NCBI GenBank assembly: GCA_021432635.1 | Contig: MU270016.1 | Coordinates: forward strand, 1,259,905-1,323,904 | Origin: Thozetella sp. PMI_491 | Lineage: Eukaryota > Ascomycota > Sordariomycetes > Chaetosphaeriales > Chaetosphaeriaceae | DNA length: 64,000 nucleotides | Direction of reading: 5' to 3' | Shown here: positions 33,791 to 45,569 of the stretch, one piece after another | Layout of the letters: every line of letters starts with the position of its first letter | How positions within the stretch are numbered: the first letter of the stretch is position 1 | Position numbers and translations under genes: made by a program | The notes under the pieces: model-generated | Databases searched by the model: none | What the model was told of the DNA's origin: nothing | Seen by the model: the letters and a program-made list of their open reading frames with translations, nothing else

Positions 33791-35378
33791 ATGTTCGGCT
33801 TCCTGTCGAGTCAGCCCAAAGCGCCGGCGCGGGTGCCGACCGACCGCGTCGTGCCTGTGGGCTTCTTTGACAACACTATCATCTTCCGGACGTTTGTCAT
33901 GTACACACTGTTTGTGTTTGACGATGTCCTGGATCCTCAAAGACTCCACGCCTCTCTAGAGCGCGTAGTGAGCCGCCCCGGCTGGAACAAGCTCGGCGCT
34001 CGGCTGAGAAGAAATGTAGTATACTAGGACTTCCTCTTAGCTGTTGGTGTAAGCTGACATATGCGCGATGCGCGGTCTCAGGATAAAGGAGACCTAGAGC
34101 ACCACATCCCGTCTGAGTTCACCGAAGACCGCCCAGCTGTAGCATTCGCCCACTTGGACTTGAGCAATGTGGCCGCCGAGGACCATCCTGCCGCGTCACA
34201 TATCCCCCGACCGCCCACGGATGGCCGCCCCGCCGTTGTAGGCGACCCAGACGAGCTCTCTGAGTTGATCTATGGACCGGAGGTCGCGAAGAGCCTTGCT
34301 GACTACATCTACGCGGACCGGCCCGAGCTTGGGATGCGAGTCGTGTCTTTTAAGAACTCCACCTGCGTCGTCCTGTACTGGATCCACCTTGCCTGCGATG
34401 CTGTTGCTAAACGGGCTCTATTGGACGCATGGACTCTGATGCTCCAGGGACGAGAAGACGAGATCCTGGAGCCTCTGGCCCCCGAGGAGTACATACTTGA
34501 GCACGTTGGCAAGACTACAACAGAGCCCCACGCCCTCTCCGAGAGTCGTGTGTCTAAACCTGGATTGGGCCTATGGGTACTGAAAAACGCCTACAACCTC
34601 GCGATCCGCAGCAAGGAGCATCGCATGGTGTGCATACCGCCCGAATATCTCGCAAAGTTGAAGGCTAAGGCGCTGGCCGAGCTCGCAGAGCAAGCGGCTG
34701 CTACAGGAGCTACTGAAACACCTTTCTTAAGCGATGGAGACCTCCTCCTTGCTTGGACGACCCGCATGGCTCTGGTGAATGTCCCAAAGGATTCCATGAA
34801 ACCTGTGAGTCGCCAATATTCGGGAATGTGAGATTATGCGCTGACGTTACCTGCTCGCGAAGATTGCGGTACAACAAGCGTACCAATGGCGACGCGCCTT
34901 GAAGGATCTGCTGCCTGCCAACCGGCCATTTCTCAGCAACTGTGTCGGCTTCCTCGTAACACTGATGCCGGCCAAGGACATTATGCAGAAGCCGCTAAGC
35001 TGCCTAGCCTCGCAGATCCGCCGGACAATTGACGAGCAAGGTTCACGCGCTCAGGTCGAAGCCTACGCATCCTTCATCCGGGAGGATCCCCAGAACAGGG
35101 CGCCCCCGTTCTTCGGCGACAGCTCAATGCAGCTGCTCATGTTTTCGAATTGGCAGCAATCGGGCATGTACGAAACCAATCTTGCAGCCGCGGCCGTGAA
35201 GCCGCGCGACACCCCACTGCTGCCATCCTATGTACAGAGCGTCCAGGGCCCGTATAACTTTACCGATGGTTTCATCGTCGTAGGCAAAGATGCTGGCGGT
35301 AATTACTGGGTTTCTGCGTACCGATCTGTCGGGCTCTGGGGTAAGATGGAGAGAGAAATGGCGGTGGAGGTGATCTGA
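33791..35378 (+). CDS. HXXXD-type acyltransferase (fungal transferase family)
   Basis: Exons 33791-34015, 34082-34804 and 34863-35378 give 487 residues. The N-terminus includes VGFFDNTIIFRTFVMYTLFV and FDDVLDPQRLHASLERVVSR, then HIPSEFTEDRPAVAFAHLDL, the pattern of the large fungal transferase family related to BAHD and trichothecene acetyltransferases. The catalytic motif is WIHLACDAVAKRALLDAW (HLACD fits H-x-x-x-D). The C-terminal half contains LLPANRPFLSNCVGFLVTLM in place of the BAHD DFGWG-type region and ends FIVVGKDAGGNYWVSAYRSV. It should transfer an acyl group from CoA to a hydroxyl or amine of a small molecule. No biosynthetic backbone gene is adjacent, so its substrate cannot be guessed. 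Confidence 0.88.
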
Positions 35379-35959
35379 CCTCTGCGTGGATGTCTGTCGC
35401 TTTCGCGAGCCTGCTTCTGTATCTAATTAGATATGCCCCTCTCACGTTCAACCCTTGCCGTAATTGTCCTTAGGGAGTTGTGTCGAGGAAAGCAGGTTCT
35501 CCTGCTACGTATTATTTAATATTTAAAAGTTCAATAGCTACCCTACCTTGGATAATGCAACTAACTCCGCTCCAGCGCTGACAGCTGACATAATGGTAGA
35601 TCAACGGAGTAGCTACCAGCCTAGAAACGCTTAAAGCGACGCGGTATACCATCAGCACCCTATTTCCAATACTACCAATTACAAGGATCGGGCAGTGAGC
35701 CGATAGTCTCTGTAAAGCGCTCCATCTTCTATTCTCACCTATGCACGAGTCCAGGTCCTCGCTAGAGTTTGGACCTAACATCATTTGGCTTAACAACTGG
35801 AAGCCAGCAACTGCATCTGCTTATCAAGAAAAAGGACGTTTACAGAACCGATAACTAACTGCCTGGAAACACAAAGCGCGACCGCAACCTTGGACATAAG
35901 AAAAACAATTTGAATCCCCGAAATACCGGTAAACCTAGCTTGTACCAGAACCCCACGAT
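35379..35959. other. Intergenic, convergent 3' regions
   Basis: These 581 bp lie between the end of the acyltransferase gene and the end of the decayed secreted-protein gene. I see nothing definite in them. Confidence 0.5.
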
Positions 35960-37507
35960 TCATTTCCATTCCTTCACCGTGTGAAATGACCTGATCCGCG
36001 TATCACGACGAAGAACACCCGAGACACGAAGCTGCATCTTGTGTAGGTCAAAACAGTTGGTGACAACTGCGGTTTCATTCCACTGTCTCCCGTGCATCTC
36101 TCGCCGCGCATATCTGGCGAAATTTGTAGTTGTACTATCTGTTTCCTCGGTTGGGCTTGCCTCTGTCGTCGTAGGTTTTGTCGAGTTGCATTTAGGGGGT
36201 GTGGAAGTTGTTGAGCTAGAATACGATATCTCGTTGCCGGTACACAGGGACCAAATTTTGCGTTGACACATGTCGCAATAGATTCCTTCGTATATCGAGA
36301 TGAAATCTGGGCCCCACGATGTCTCGCTCTCGCACACCTCGACAGCGCTGTGCCCATTGATTTCACTAATAGCAACCTTGCCTTCGTCGCACCACTGATG
36401 AGGGTTGTCATCGTGGTGTTCCACTCGCCGCTCATGGATGGGCGCACTGCGTGGTACCTTTACCTTGACCGGATGGCGCTGCTTTATCAAGGGTGCTATC
36501 GTTGGCTCTAGGGTAGCTGTGGATTGGAAGATCGACTCGCTCGTCGCAGTGGGTGCGCTGTGTCGAGCGAGGTGCCCGAGATCAAGCGAGCTTTATAGCA
36601 CCACATCTGGTGGGATAATAATAGTTGGCATACCCGGAGGAGGAATAAATAGGGCGTTAGGGTCGATAATCTTGGGCGGCGTTGGCGTATTAAGTGGTAT
36701 GCTGCTCAAAGGGGTTCTAGGGTAGCACGTGACTGTGTAGCTACTCTTCACAGCGTCAAAATCCGAGTCAAACCCGCTGGCATTCTTCTGCGGTGCATAA
36801 CCGTCGGGATAGAAAGGAATATAGTCGATCAAATTAGTATTAGTCTAAAATTACTGGCGGGCAGGAGCGGCGTATAGAGTGTCAGGGTGTTTGTTCTACT
36901 GCGTATTTGTCACCTTTGCAATATTTGCATCGTCAAGGGCAAAGTCCATAAGCCTCGCAGACAATCCATGGATAAAACGGCCATCTGCGCTTATCTAGAC
37001 ACATAGCGGTGGAGTAAGAGTCGAGACTCCTGGGTAGAACGATAAGCTAGGGTACCACGGAAGGCGGTAGAAGACACTAATCGTTGCGGTCCAAGTACGA
37101 AAATCGTTTGGCGAAGATGTGATCTAAATCTAATTGATGCACACAGCATCATTACCGAATACAAAAATCTTGATATACTCGGGATTTTGCGACCCCTGGA
37201 CCGAAAGCTTCTGGTTGCCCCCATTCTGGATGCCCCTTGAGGTGTCTGTTCTGTCATTCAGGTTCCGGGAGGAGCCAGATGCCATGCCAATGAGATCGCC
37301 AGTCACTCTATAGAGAGTAACACTCGGGCAGTCACCACCCAGATCAGCTCCTGGAAGGGTGCTATTCTGATCTCCAGCACTAATTCTGACGATGATTTTC
37401 TGTTGTTCTGGCTGTGACAAAAACTGGCTCTTGAACGCTGGAACTGACAGAATACCACCGAATCCCAGCATCACCACATTGACAATAAGGAGTCCGGAGA
37501 GAGCCAT
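35960..37507 (-). pseudogene. Decayed secreted-protein gene with RIP-like nonsense codons
   Basis: The frame starts with a signal peptide or anchor (MALSGLLIVNVVMLGFGGIL), followed by a Cys-containing ectodomain (CPSVTLYRVTGDLIGMAS; EYIKIFVFGNDAVCIN). It continues as ITSSPNDFRTWTATISVFYR, ISADGRFIHGLSARLMDFAL, then IDYIPFYPDGYAPQKNASGF, a Pro-rich linker IIDPNALFIPPPGMPTIIIP, and the tail DFISIYEGIYCDMCQRKIWS plus TNCFDLHKMQLRV. This resembles a common uncharacterised secreted family of plant-associated ascomycetes, which I cannot name. Four in-frame stops interrupt it: two at the end of the first block (about 37130-37140), one before ISADGRF (near 37000), where homologues would be expected to read Trp, and one before SSLDLGHLA (near 36597). 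One intron near 36870-36940 also seems present. The stops fit Trp or Gln codons turned into TAG/TAA by C-to-T or G-to-A changes. Confidence 0.6.
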
Positions 37508-37761
37508 GATGAGCAGGATCTTGCCAGACCAAGAGCAAAATTCGGTCAGATGAGGAACACAGACAAATGTAAGAAAGAAGTTGAATGTCGGCCGTATAAG
37601 CTTAATAGTAAAGGTTCGCGGCCAATGGAAGAATATGGCAGGGCTCTGGGGTTGCTATAGTAATGTTTCATGTTCGACATATCCTCCTGCTCCATCTTGG
37701 TGATTTCGGCGCTGAGGCTAGAACAAACATAGCCTTTGAACTTTCTTGTCGGAACATGAGA

Positions 37762-38380
37762 CTAGAACATGTCGGCAAGCTCCTCGAGGGATCTCTTCGT
37801 TGTCTCAGGGATAAAGAAGAGGGCCCAGATGATCGCCAGGATGGAAAACGAACCGTAAATGAAGGTAACGAATCCTCCAATGGCCTTTTGCACATACAGG
37901 TTGACGAAATTGATCGGAACTGAGGTGACGAAACTGCCCATCGAGGCCAGGACGAGGGTACGCTCACGAAGCTGGCCAGTACCCAACTCAGCAGTTACGA
38001 TCCAGCATCCCGGGGCCCAGGTGAACACATAGATAGAATACTAAAGAATCAACATAGCTGCGGAGGCGTTTGCAACTGCTGCCGAGTAGCTGCTAGCAGT
38101 ACCAGCGGCGGTGGCGGCGCCAGTGCCAAGCATCGTCGCCGCCATACCAAGAGAGCCGAAGAGAAGATTCTGTCTGCGGCCAATCTTGTCGAACGTGACA
38201 AATGTGATTATGTGGACGGTAAAGCTGCAGCCTGTGACCATCATATTGGTCTGGGGATGAACGCGCTTGATGGGGAAAGAGTGCCGATTTGGCAAATCGC
38301 ACCAGATGCTGCGTTTCCGCCCATCGTCGCTGAGAGATAGGGCTTTGCGGAGAGGACAGCGTATCGCTTCCAAAGCGATG
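37762..38380 (-). pseudogene. Truncated sugar transporter (MFS) gene, C-terminal half only
   Basis: The segment reads NMMVTGCSFTVHIITFVTFD, KIGRRQNLLFGSLGMAATML, then, after an in-frame TAG, YSIYVFTWAPGCWIVTAELG, NFVNLYVQKAIGGFVTFIYG and PETTKRSLEELADMF. This is the C-terminal half of a hexose/maltose-type sugar porter: the D-x-x-GRR loop, the family's PETK-like C-terminal signature, and TM helices 8-12. The TAG near 38040 sits where homologues have a Trp (W-Y-S-I-Y-V), a G-to-A change. The N-terminal half (TM1-6) is absent upstream. The decayed secreted-protein gene starts 255 bp away on the same strand. Confidence 0.75.
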
Positions 38381-39205
38381 CAATTATTTCAATATATCGG
38401 CATATCTTATGCCACTAGGCGAACCATCCATTAAAAGCAATCGAAACTAAGCAGTCGCCCAGTCAGATTCCTGTCTGATTAAGCCTGGGGTGTTTCCTAC
38501 GTACCATCTCCCGGCGGGATCCAAGGGCCTGCCGCGTCGTAAGCATGCAGCATCCTGGCGGGGGATGGTGGCCCACGCGAATGGCCCGCTCGCGCATTCG
38601 TTTTGGGCATAACGGCCGCCGATCAGACGAAAGGGATGGAGGATCGGTCCTATAGCAGCAAAGACTAGAAAACTAGCCCTGCTGGTAGCCCCTGTAAATG
38701 GCCTAGCAGGCTTGGTTCTTTTACCACGAGCAACTAGTCGCAGGGACATTTGCACCCCTTGCAAATAATTGCAACAGACCCCCCCTGCAATTACAACATA
38801 CCAAGAGGGCGAAATACAGGGATGTCAACCCTTCAACTTAATCATCTAGCAAAGAAACCTACGTACTTTCATTTTTGAATACATTATCTCACAATTAAAT
38901 TCTCATTCTGGGTTAAGCCGTTCACCTGTTGCGTATCAGTATCTTCTAATTGCAGCAAAACCTCAGTGCTTTCTCTCCAACCTGTGGGGTTTAGTCCCCT
39001 TGAAGTTACACGCTAAAAAAACACCTCCCTGTGGATGTCTGCCCCAGACTATCTCCGAATCCTGCTCGAGATCCTTGCCCACCCTGCAACGTTACGGCAG
39101 ATAGCTAGCGTTGCTTGAGTTTTATATAGGGTCGAATGTCCGTAACACTATACGCGCTGCAATGGCGATCATTTTAGCCACTCCGATTCTCGACAATACG
39201 CCACC
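38381..39205. other. Intergenic, AT-rich in part
   Basis: These 825 bp lie between the truncated transporter and the sulfotransferase-like gene. No gene is supported; the minus frame at 38447-38764 has no domain. A TATATAG motif near 39123 may be the promoter of the next gene. Confidence 0.45.
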
Positions 39206-40272
39206 ATGCCCCGATACGTCGACACACTGCCGCCCGCAGTAAACCCCAAGGAGAAAACGGTCATTGTGCTAAGTTATGGACGGTAGGTGCAATTTATATA
39301 GCAAGACTGGAGCCTAAGCCGGGCCTTTCGGTCTTATAACCCTGACAACCTGACTGACATGAGCATGGTACTGCTTGAAGCAATGGCACCCTCGGCCTCT
39401 ACCGCGCATTGCAAAAATTAGGCTATAACCCCTGTCACATGGCAACTGTCTTCATGGCCGGCGAACATGAACTGAAATTAATGAAGGAGTGTTTTAACGA
39501 AGGACATTCCCCTAAAGGCAAGCCCTACAATAAGGATGATCTCCAGAAATGGCTTGGACAGTACGACGTGAGTGTCTGTCTGCCTTGCGTGAGCAAATGT
39601 CCTAGTCGCTGAATGAAGCGTCCGCGCCGTCACTAGTCAATCACCGATATCACACCATATGTCGTCGAAGAGGTCGTGGCTGCGTGGCCGGATGCCAAAT
39701 TCATCCTCACTACTCGTGAGCCGGAACGGTGGTATCGCTCAGCTGAAAGCACAATCTTCGTGAAAAGGAGCAAGTTCCAAGAGCTCATCATGGATTTTAT
39801 TGCTTTCTTCGACCCGCTGCTTTGGGAGATGTCAGGAACGAAGGATATCGGCCGCCAGCTGTTTTTTGGAGATGCCGAGTTCATGGACAAGGAAGCTGGG
39901 CTACGCGTTTATCAAGCATAGTAAGTTCGCTGCATTCTTTTGTACACAAGCACGCGAGGGCATGTGAACTCGCTGACAAGTTCATCCCACGTCTGCAGCA
40001 ATGAGAGGGCCCGGACAATGGTGCCCAAGGAGCAGCTCCTTGAGGTAAAGCTGGAAGATGGCCTTGGATGGGAGCAACTATGCCCTTTCCTGGGCAAAGA
40101 TATTCCCGATGAGCCGTATCCGCGTACCAATGCCCGCGAGGAGTTCCAGGAGCTCTACGCCAGCGTCATCGGGCCACACTTCAGGTCAGCGTTCGCCAAG
40201 TTGGCGACGACCATTCTTGTACCGTCAATTGCCGTGGGTGCATGGTATTACCTCCGATATACTAAGAGATGA
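39206..40272 (+). CDS. Sulfotransferase-like P-loop protein with C-terminal membrane anchor
   Basis: Exons 39206-39282, 39381-39567, 39637-39920 and 39999-40272 give 273 residues. The first splice restores VIVLSYGRNGTLGLYRALQK, the PAPS-binding loop region of the fungal Sulfotransfer_4-like family (often mislabelled NAD-dependent epimerase). GYNPCHMATVF, VVAAWPDAKFILTTREPERW and the DAEFMDKEAG segment follow the family pattern. The C-terminus FLGKDIPDEPYPRTNAREEF is the conserved KPxP-like end, and a final helix TTILVPSIAVGAWYYLRYTK suggests a tail anchor. The P-loop has Arg-Asn where most relatives have Arg-Thr. The acceptor substrate is unknown and true sulfotransfer has not been shown for most family members. 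Confidence 0.85.
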
Positions 40273-40563
40273 GCACGCCATGAGAATTATTGGCTGCATT
40301 GTATGATCTCAGGAAAATTGTCGTGTCGATTACCGTGGTAAGATTAGAGCTTCCGAAAAGAGTAGCTTAGACCTACTCTCGAATTAGAAAATATTGCGCC
40401 GAGTTGGTAGGCAAAGCACTTGACAAAGAGAAAAAAAGGTGGTAAAATCTAGCAATTTTACTGAACAACAGATATATCGGCTTCAACATGGCGGTTTAAG
40501 TTTATATGTACATTAAACCTTTACGTAGAAAATTGTCCCTTAATCAAATCGCTGATCGCCTCT

Positions 40564-41686
40564 CTAGTTCTCAACGCCACCACCCTCGTAATAGGTAGAA
40601 GCGGCCGAGACAGTCTTGGTGTAGGTCGTGTTGATGCCGAAGCTAAGCCAGGCCAAGATGCCCTCATCGACGGACTCGCCGAGCAGTACGTATTCCATGA
40701 TAGGGTCGCTGGTCTCGAGCCCGTCGCCGAGGAGGCCGTCTTCGGCATTAGTAGTGATGGACTGGGTGTTGGTAGAGTAAGGACTGAACGTCTCCACCTC
40801 ATCGATGAGGTCCTGGTCGAAATACATCTGGCCAACGTGGCTGGCGGTGGTGTCGACGATGGTATCGTTGGCCCGGGCAGTGGCGTCAGGGTGCACCATG
40901 ACGTGTATGTGCTGTGTGCGACCGCTGTAGTGACCTGGGAAGAGCGTGTCGAACTGAATGGCGCCGTCGGCGTCAGTCTGCTGGAAGCCCCGTAGGAAAG
41001 TGGTGGCTAGGTTCTCCGGGGCCGAAGTGTAGTCTGCGCCAGAGGCTACGCCGGAGTAGACACCGGTAGAGTTGCAATCTAGATATTGGTTAGACTTCGT
41101 TTTGCAGTTATGTGCGTACGTGGGAGTCTAGACTTACGCCAAATCTCCACCCACGCATTCGTGATAGGTTCGCAGGTATCGACGTCAAAAATGGCCACGT
41201 CAACAGTGAGTGGAACACCTGCTTGGTCCTCTGCAATGTCCTTGCGAATGTACTCGCCAGCAACGTCTACAGACCCCATATTAGTGTCCGTTTCGCGCAA
41301 GCAACCGTAACATTCAACTACTCACAGTAGGGGCCCTCTGTCTCCTCGGGGCTTAAGACACAGGAGGTATTAGCGGCGAAGATGGTACCCAGATCCGTGT
41401 TGGCACTGTAATCCGCACCCGACAGATGGGACTTGTTGATATCACTGGATGCTCGCTGGATGATGCCCCTCTTGGACTTCATGGCGGCGGCGGCCATGCG
41501 GCGTTGGATTGCGCGTTCCTCTATTCCGCGAGCCTTGAGCTTCGAAGCGCAGTGCTTCAAGTCGGAGCGCTCGACGTTGGATAAGAACTCGCGGCGCTCG
41601 AGCAGCTCCGTGCGAGGGTCCGCGCCGGGATGCGCCGCAGCCAAGCTCGCCGCATAAGCACTGATAAGCGCGGCAGAGAAACGCAT
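40564..41686 (-). CDS. Secreted intradiol ring-cleavage dioxygenase-like protein
   Basis: Exons 41686-41326, 41266-41138 and 41078-40564 give 334 residues. A signal peptide (MRFSAALISAYAASLAAA) precedes a basic propeptide-like region. The catalytic domain starts SCVLSPEETEGPYYVAGEYI and continues VDVAIFDVDTCEPITNAWVE, then HCNSTGVYSGV. The iron-ligand region is LFPGHYSGRTQHIHVMVH, giving one Tyr and the H-x-H pair of intradiol dioxygenases. The C-terminus is acidic (TYYEGGGVEN). In this secreted fungal family, members are thought to cleave catechols outside the cell, helping detoxify plant phenolics or break down lignin products; that role is family knowledge, not shown here. All splice phases fit. 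Confidence 0.92.
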
Positions 41687-44531
41687 TGTTGTTAGATTAA
41701 AAGAGTGAGATTTTTTGAACTTGGACTGAGGTCACAGTTGCCGTGGTGGTATATGATGAGCGAGAGGATGCTTGGCGAGGAATGAGAAGCAGGCATGCGG
41801 AAAAGAACGGTCTAAGCGGTGTCTTATACAGGTTAAAGAGTCTCTACGCGGCCATCTCCCCACTCTCTCCGCTCGGTCTGCTTCGATACACCGAGGGGCT
41901 TCTTGGAACCACATCACTCGTAGGCGGGGATATAGGTGTCCGCTAGGGGCTTACGCGTTTCCCCCTTGATGGACTTTATCTTGCCAGGATTGATCCATGG
42001 CTGCCATCCCGCAGAGCTCCCTCTTGCTTTCTGGTCTTTAGTCAGTCCCACTTATTTAGATGATGATCTGTTGATGTGATTCTAACAGGTAGGATGGCGG
42101 ATTCAAGGGGGGCCGTCAAGATACGTGTAGAGTAGTACGATGCAGCGCTGCGGGCCTTCATACGTATGGGCGAACCCCACTATGGAGCCTGGCAAGCCCG
42201 GCATCGCATCCTAGAGGTGTTGGAGAGGGTTCGGAATGTGGCTGAGCAGAGTGCACTGGGACAGGTAAATCGTCTCTGGGGTATAGAGCTAGGAAGGGGA
42301 CCAATGAGGACAGCGTGATTTCAACGCGTGTGTGCTCTAAAGTTGCAAATGCCGAAATTTGTCTGGAGGCTCTCCACAAGTTGCACTGACTGAGATCCAC
42401 ATAGGCCTACCTTTAGCAGTTCTCCAGAGACTGGTCGACCCAGAGCATCACCGAAAAGAGTCGGCGAATACACATACCGGTATATTTAAGAAGACTGGCA
42501 GAGATACTGGAGGACGGATTCTGGAGAGACGGCCGGTGGCACCAGTAGCCGTTAAGAATAGTTTACGATTGAAGGAGTGTGTAGTGGTTGGTCCAGTTCT
42601 CGGCCGTTGTGATGCAGTCAAAGAAGAGCTTACGATCGGAAGGCGTGCTAGCCAGAGTAAAGTGAATTCCACTGTTGAATAAAGACGACGCGTCCAGGAG
42701 TGGAGCCTGTAGATCCCTTTTCGGCACTTGATTCCCAGCAAATCGCTGCAAGTTGTTTGCGCGGCGAACCTGGGTGTGCCCGGGGATCATCTCCATTTGA
42801 CCCGATGTTATGACAAGGGATGTGGGGTGACCAATTCGAAAGAGAAGACCCATGACTGGCTGTACTGTAATGCATACCCGTATGAAACAAACAAACTTGG
42901 GCTTGGCTGTCTTTTCAGCATTGAGCAGCTAGGACGTAATACGCGGGCCCAGTGTCCATGCTACTCGCCAAGAAAGCAAACCCTGGAGGCCGCGCAAGCA
43001 GATCATATCGCTCAGACAAAAAAGAAATGTGGATCTAGACACCTCCGATCGTTTTCTTGCCGAGCCTACTCTGATCTGCAGCACCTCAAAGGGGTTAGCG
43101 CGCCCGGATGGCACGAAGTATTCACGACCAGCTCTTCGAGAGTAAGGTGCGAACCCGTGGCGTTGTCATGAACTGAAATATGTAGAGAGCTGCGTGTACT
43201 TGGGGTAAAGTACTGGTCGTATGGGGACATAGAGCCGTCCCATATAGATCTGCGCCCCCATACATACGTCAGCTGGCCATGCTACCACCATGCTACCGAC
43301 CCGGCCATTTTTTCCCTCCTATCTGCATTCACCTAATCCGATTTGCAGTATGGTGGATACCTGAACGACTCCGGTGATGATCTCTTCCGTGAATATCCTA
43401 GCAGCAGTATGCTCTCCATGGAAAGGCGATGGCGCCAAATTTAATGTACACGATGCTTGAACCGTACTACTAGCCCTCGCTTGGTAGTTCATCAAAACAG
43501 TTTGCGGTCAGTAATGGACATACTTGAGGCTATCTGCAATGCAGAGCAGCCGCTATGGTCGCAGTGCATGATAATAATGGATGGTCAGTCATCAAGCCAA
43601 TGGAACCAGATTGCTCGGTTGGACGCTCATCTAGATCGCTATTTCGTGCAGGTCTACGATCTAGCTCGTTGCAGTGAATATTCATCATGGCCAGGACATC
43701 AGGTGAGGCTTCCCTTAGCAAGATCACTCTGTACTAGGTTATCTCCAGCAACGAGGCAACTGTGCGGCGTTCGGGATGCCTAAATTTAGACATGAGGTGG
43801 GAGCCCTGCCTACCACGCCGGGGGTGTTGGTGTTAAGCGATCCGTGTATAGAATATAACAGTGTCATAAAGCGCTATGGGCATTAGCCGGAGCCACTCCC
43901 CCCGCTTCCCTGTTGCCCAGAGCCCTGCGCGAAAGCACCTGGCGATTTCCGGTCGCAGAGCTGCTTATCGCGGGCTAGTGTTCTAATAGTTTAGCGATAA
44001 GCACGTCGCCAGCGACATACAGCTGCTTAGTGCAGTCTAGTGTTACGGGGAGCGGCCGCGACCCCTACCTGATATACCTTTCGCTACCACGCTCAACCTG
44101 AGTAATTTGTCGAGCCCATTCAGCTTCATTCTGCGCTCATGAACTCTTTCTCTTCTGTCTCCGCAGAGACGGTGAGATAAGGCTGAATACCAAGACGGTC
44201 GAGTTTGTGAGCAAAGTTCCGTTCGGCTAATTCGGCCGGTGGCCCCGTTACATCGCCCCGCAGCCGTGGGCAATGTCGCGCTGCTGATAGAACAAGATGC
44301 ATGATGCTAGCTGCAGCGTGCCATCTTTTGTTGGCTAGACGCCGGCGATATCAAGCTCCGGATTGGTGACTAGGCCCCAGTCTGTCTTTCCATAAATTCT
44401 TGGACGCCGTGCTGAGCAGTTGAGGCTCGTGGCCGCTACAAAGTCGGTATATTCCCGCAGGATAGGTCGACAAAGACCACACAACCCTCCAGAATTTCTC
44501 CGCTACAGACGCAGTCGCTCTGGCAAACAGG
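41687..44531. other. 2.8 kb stretch with no supported gene
   Basis: This is the longest empty stretch. Several open frames of 60-147 codons lie on both strands (e.g. 42359-42682, 42563-42853, 42728-43171, 43457-43783), but none shows a domain, signal peptide or intron logic. No transposon termini, tRNA or long repeat stood out by eye. It may hold decayed sequence too old to read. Confidence 0.45.
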
Positions 44532-45067
44532 ATGAAGGGTTTTGCCGCTATTTGTGCGGCTCTTGTCAGCGCAGTGGCCGTCGGCGCCGCCCCCCACCTG
44601 CAAAGAAAGGACGATACGCCCTACCGCGCATTTAACGTTACCAATTTCTCTGCAACGGCCGTTGTTTTGAGTCATCGCGTCTCGTATGTGTATTCCATTC
44701 TACCTGGGACTACCTCCTTCGTTATACTAACACTGCGGCGGTTAGATACATGATGGATATCGAGACTCGGCCCGGAGAGGCGCCGCTGCATTGCTTTGCT
44801 TTGCTCACCAGCTCGAAGGAGCAACTTGTCACCTTCACGGCGTATTGTGACGACTCTCACACGTTACTTTGGTCGTGGACACAGAACAACGACGGCAGTG
44901 CCCAACTCGACATTGAGACGGTACCAAAGACAGGCTGCAGCGCTTGGCTCGGGGCGACCCGATACGTCTCGGCGAACGAGACCATTGTGTCGGGTACAGG
45001 GATTTTTGAGCATCAAGTCTATATTGGACCCGAGAATTTTACCATGGACGCTTATTACTTCGGATAG
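44532..45067 (+). CDS. Small secreted protein of unknown function
   Basis: Exons 44532-44683 and 44746-45067 give 157 residues. A signal peptide (MKGFAAICAALVSAVAVGAA) is followed by a short basic stretch (QRKDD) and a beta-rich mature protein: YRAFNVTNFSATAVVLSHRV, then SYMMDIETRPGEAPLHCFAL, FTAYCDDSHTLLWSW and LDIETVPKTGCSAWLG. Cys residues at LHC, AYC and TGC and several N-x-T/S sites (NVT, NFS, NET, NFT) fit an extracellular protein. The opening F-N-V-T-x-F-S-A pattern followed by S-x-R-V-S-Y recalls the AA1-like/secreted-effector type of ascomycete small proteins, but I cannot assign a family with confidence. Confidence 0.8.
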
Positions 45068-45569
45068 CCACGGTTGGAGCATATAAATTAGGGTGACCCC
45101 TTGCTGGTTGCTAAGGATATATACCCCGGCGAATTGCAGTCTCAAATAGCGAGAGGCTACCGGCCGAGCGTCCTGGTCGGGACGAAGAACTAAAGCCTAC
45201 CTCGAGGCGCCGGAATTATATATTTCGTTCTTGAAACGCCTTCGTGGGCTACTATATAGAGCATATCTTGGCAACCCACTGCCTGGCCCGATACGCACGA
45301 GGTAAAGAGCAGTTATCCACCAGCTCACCGCTTCCGGCCTTTGTCACCAGGTACAAGTTCTTTCGATATAAATTCATTGTTGAATGAGAGCCAGGAATCA
45401 ATTTGCGTCTCTTCGGCACGCGCCGACAACAAAAACTATGTGTACTATCGCTCCTTTGCCAAACGGTTCTCGGCTAACTATTAGAACCGCTATGACCAAA
45501 TCCCTATAAGCCGAACCTAAGCATGCTACGGGACTTCTTGTTTCACTGACACTAGCGCTTTTATTGATA
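45068..45569. other. Intergenic
   Basis: These 502 bp between two plus-strand genes hold no coding frame of note. They should contain the promoter of the acid-ceramidase-like gene. Confidence 0.45.

Noticed and set aside
38447-38764. 105-codon minus frame upstream of the truncated sugar transporter
   Set aside because: I checked whether it could be the missing N-terminal half; it contains no transmembrane pattern or sugar-porter motif.
42563-43171. Overlapping frames in the 2.8 kb gap, considered as a transposon remnant
   Set aside because: No transposase or reverse-transcriptase motif, no terminal repeats and no target duplication could be seen.
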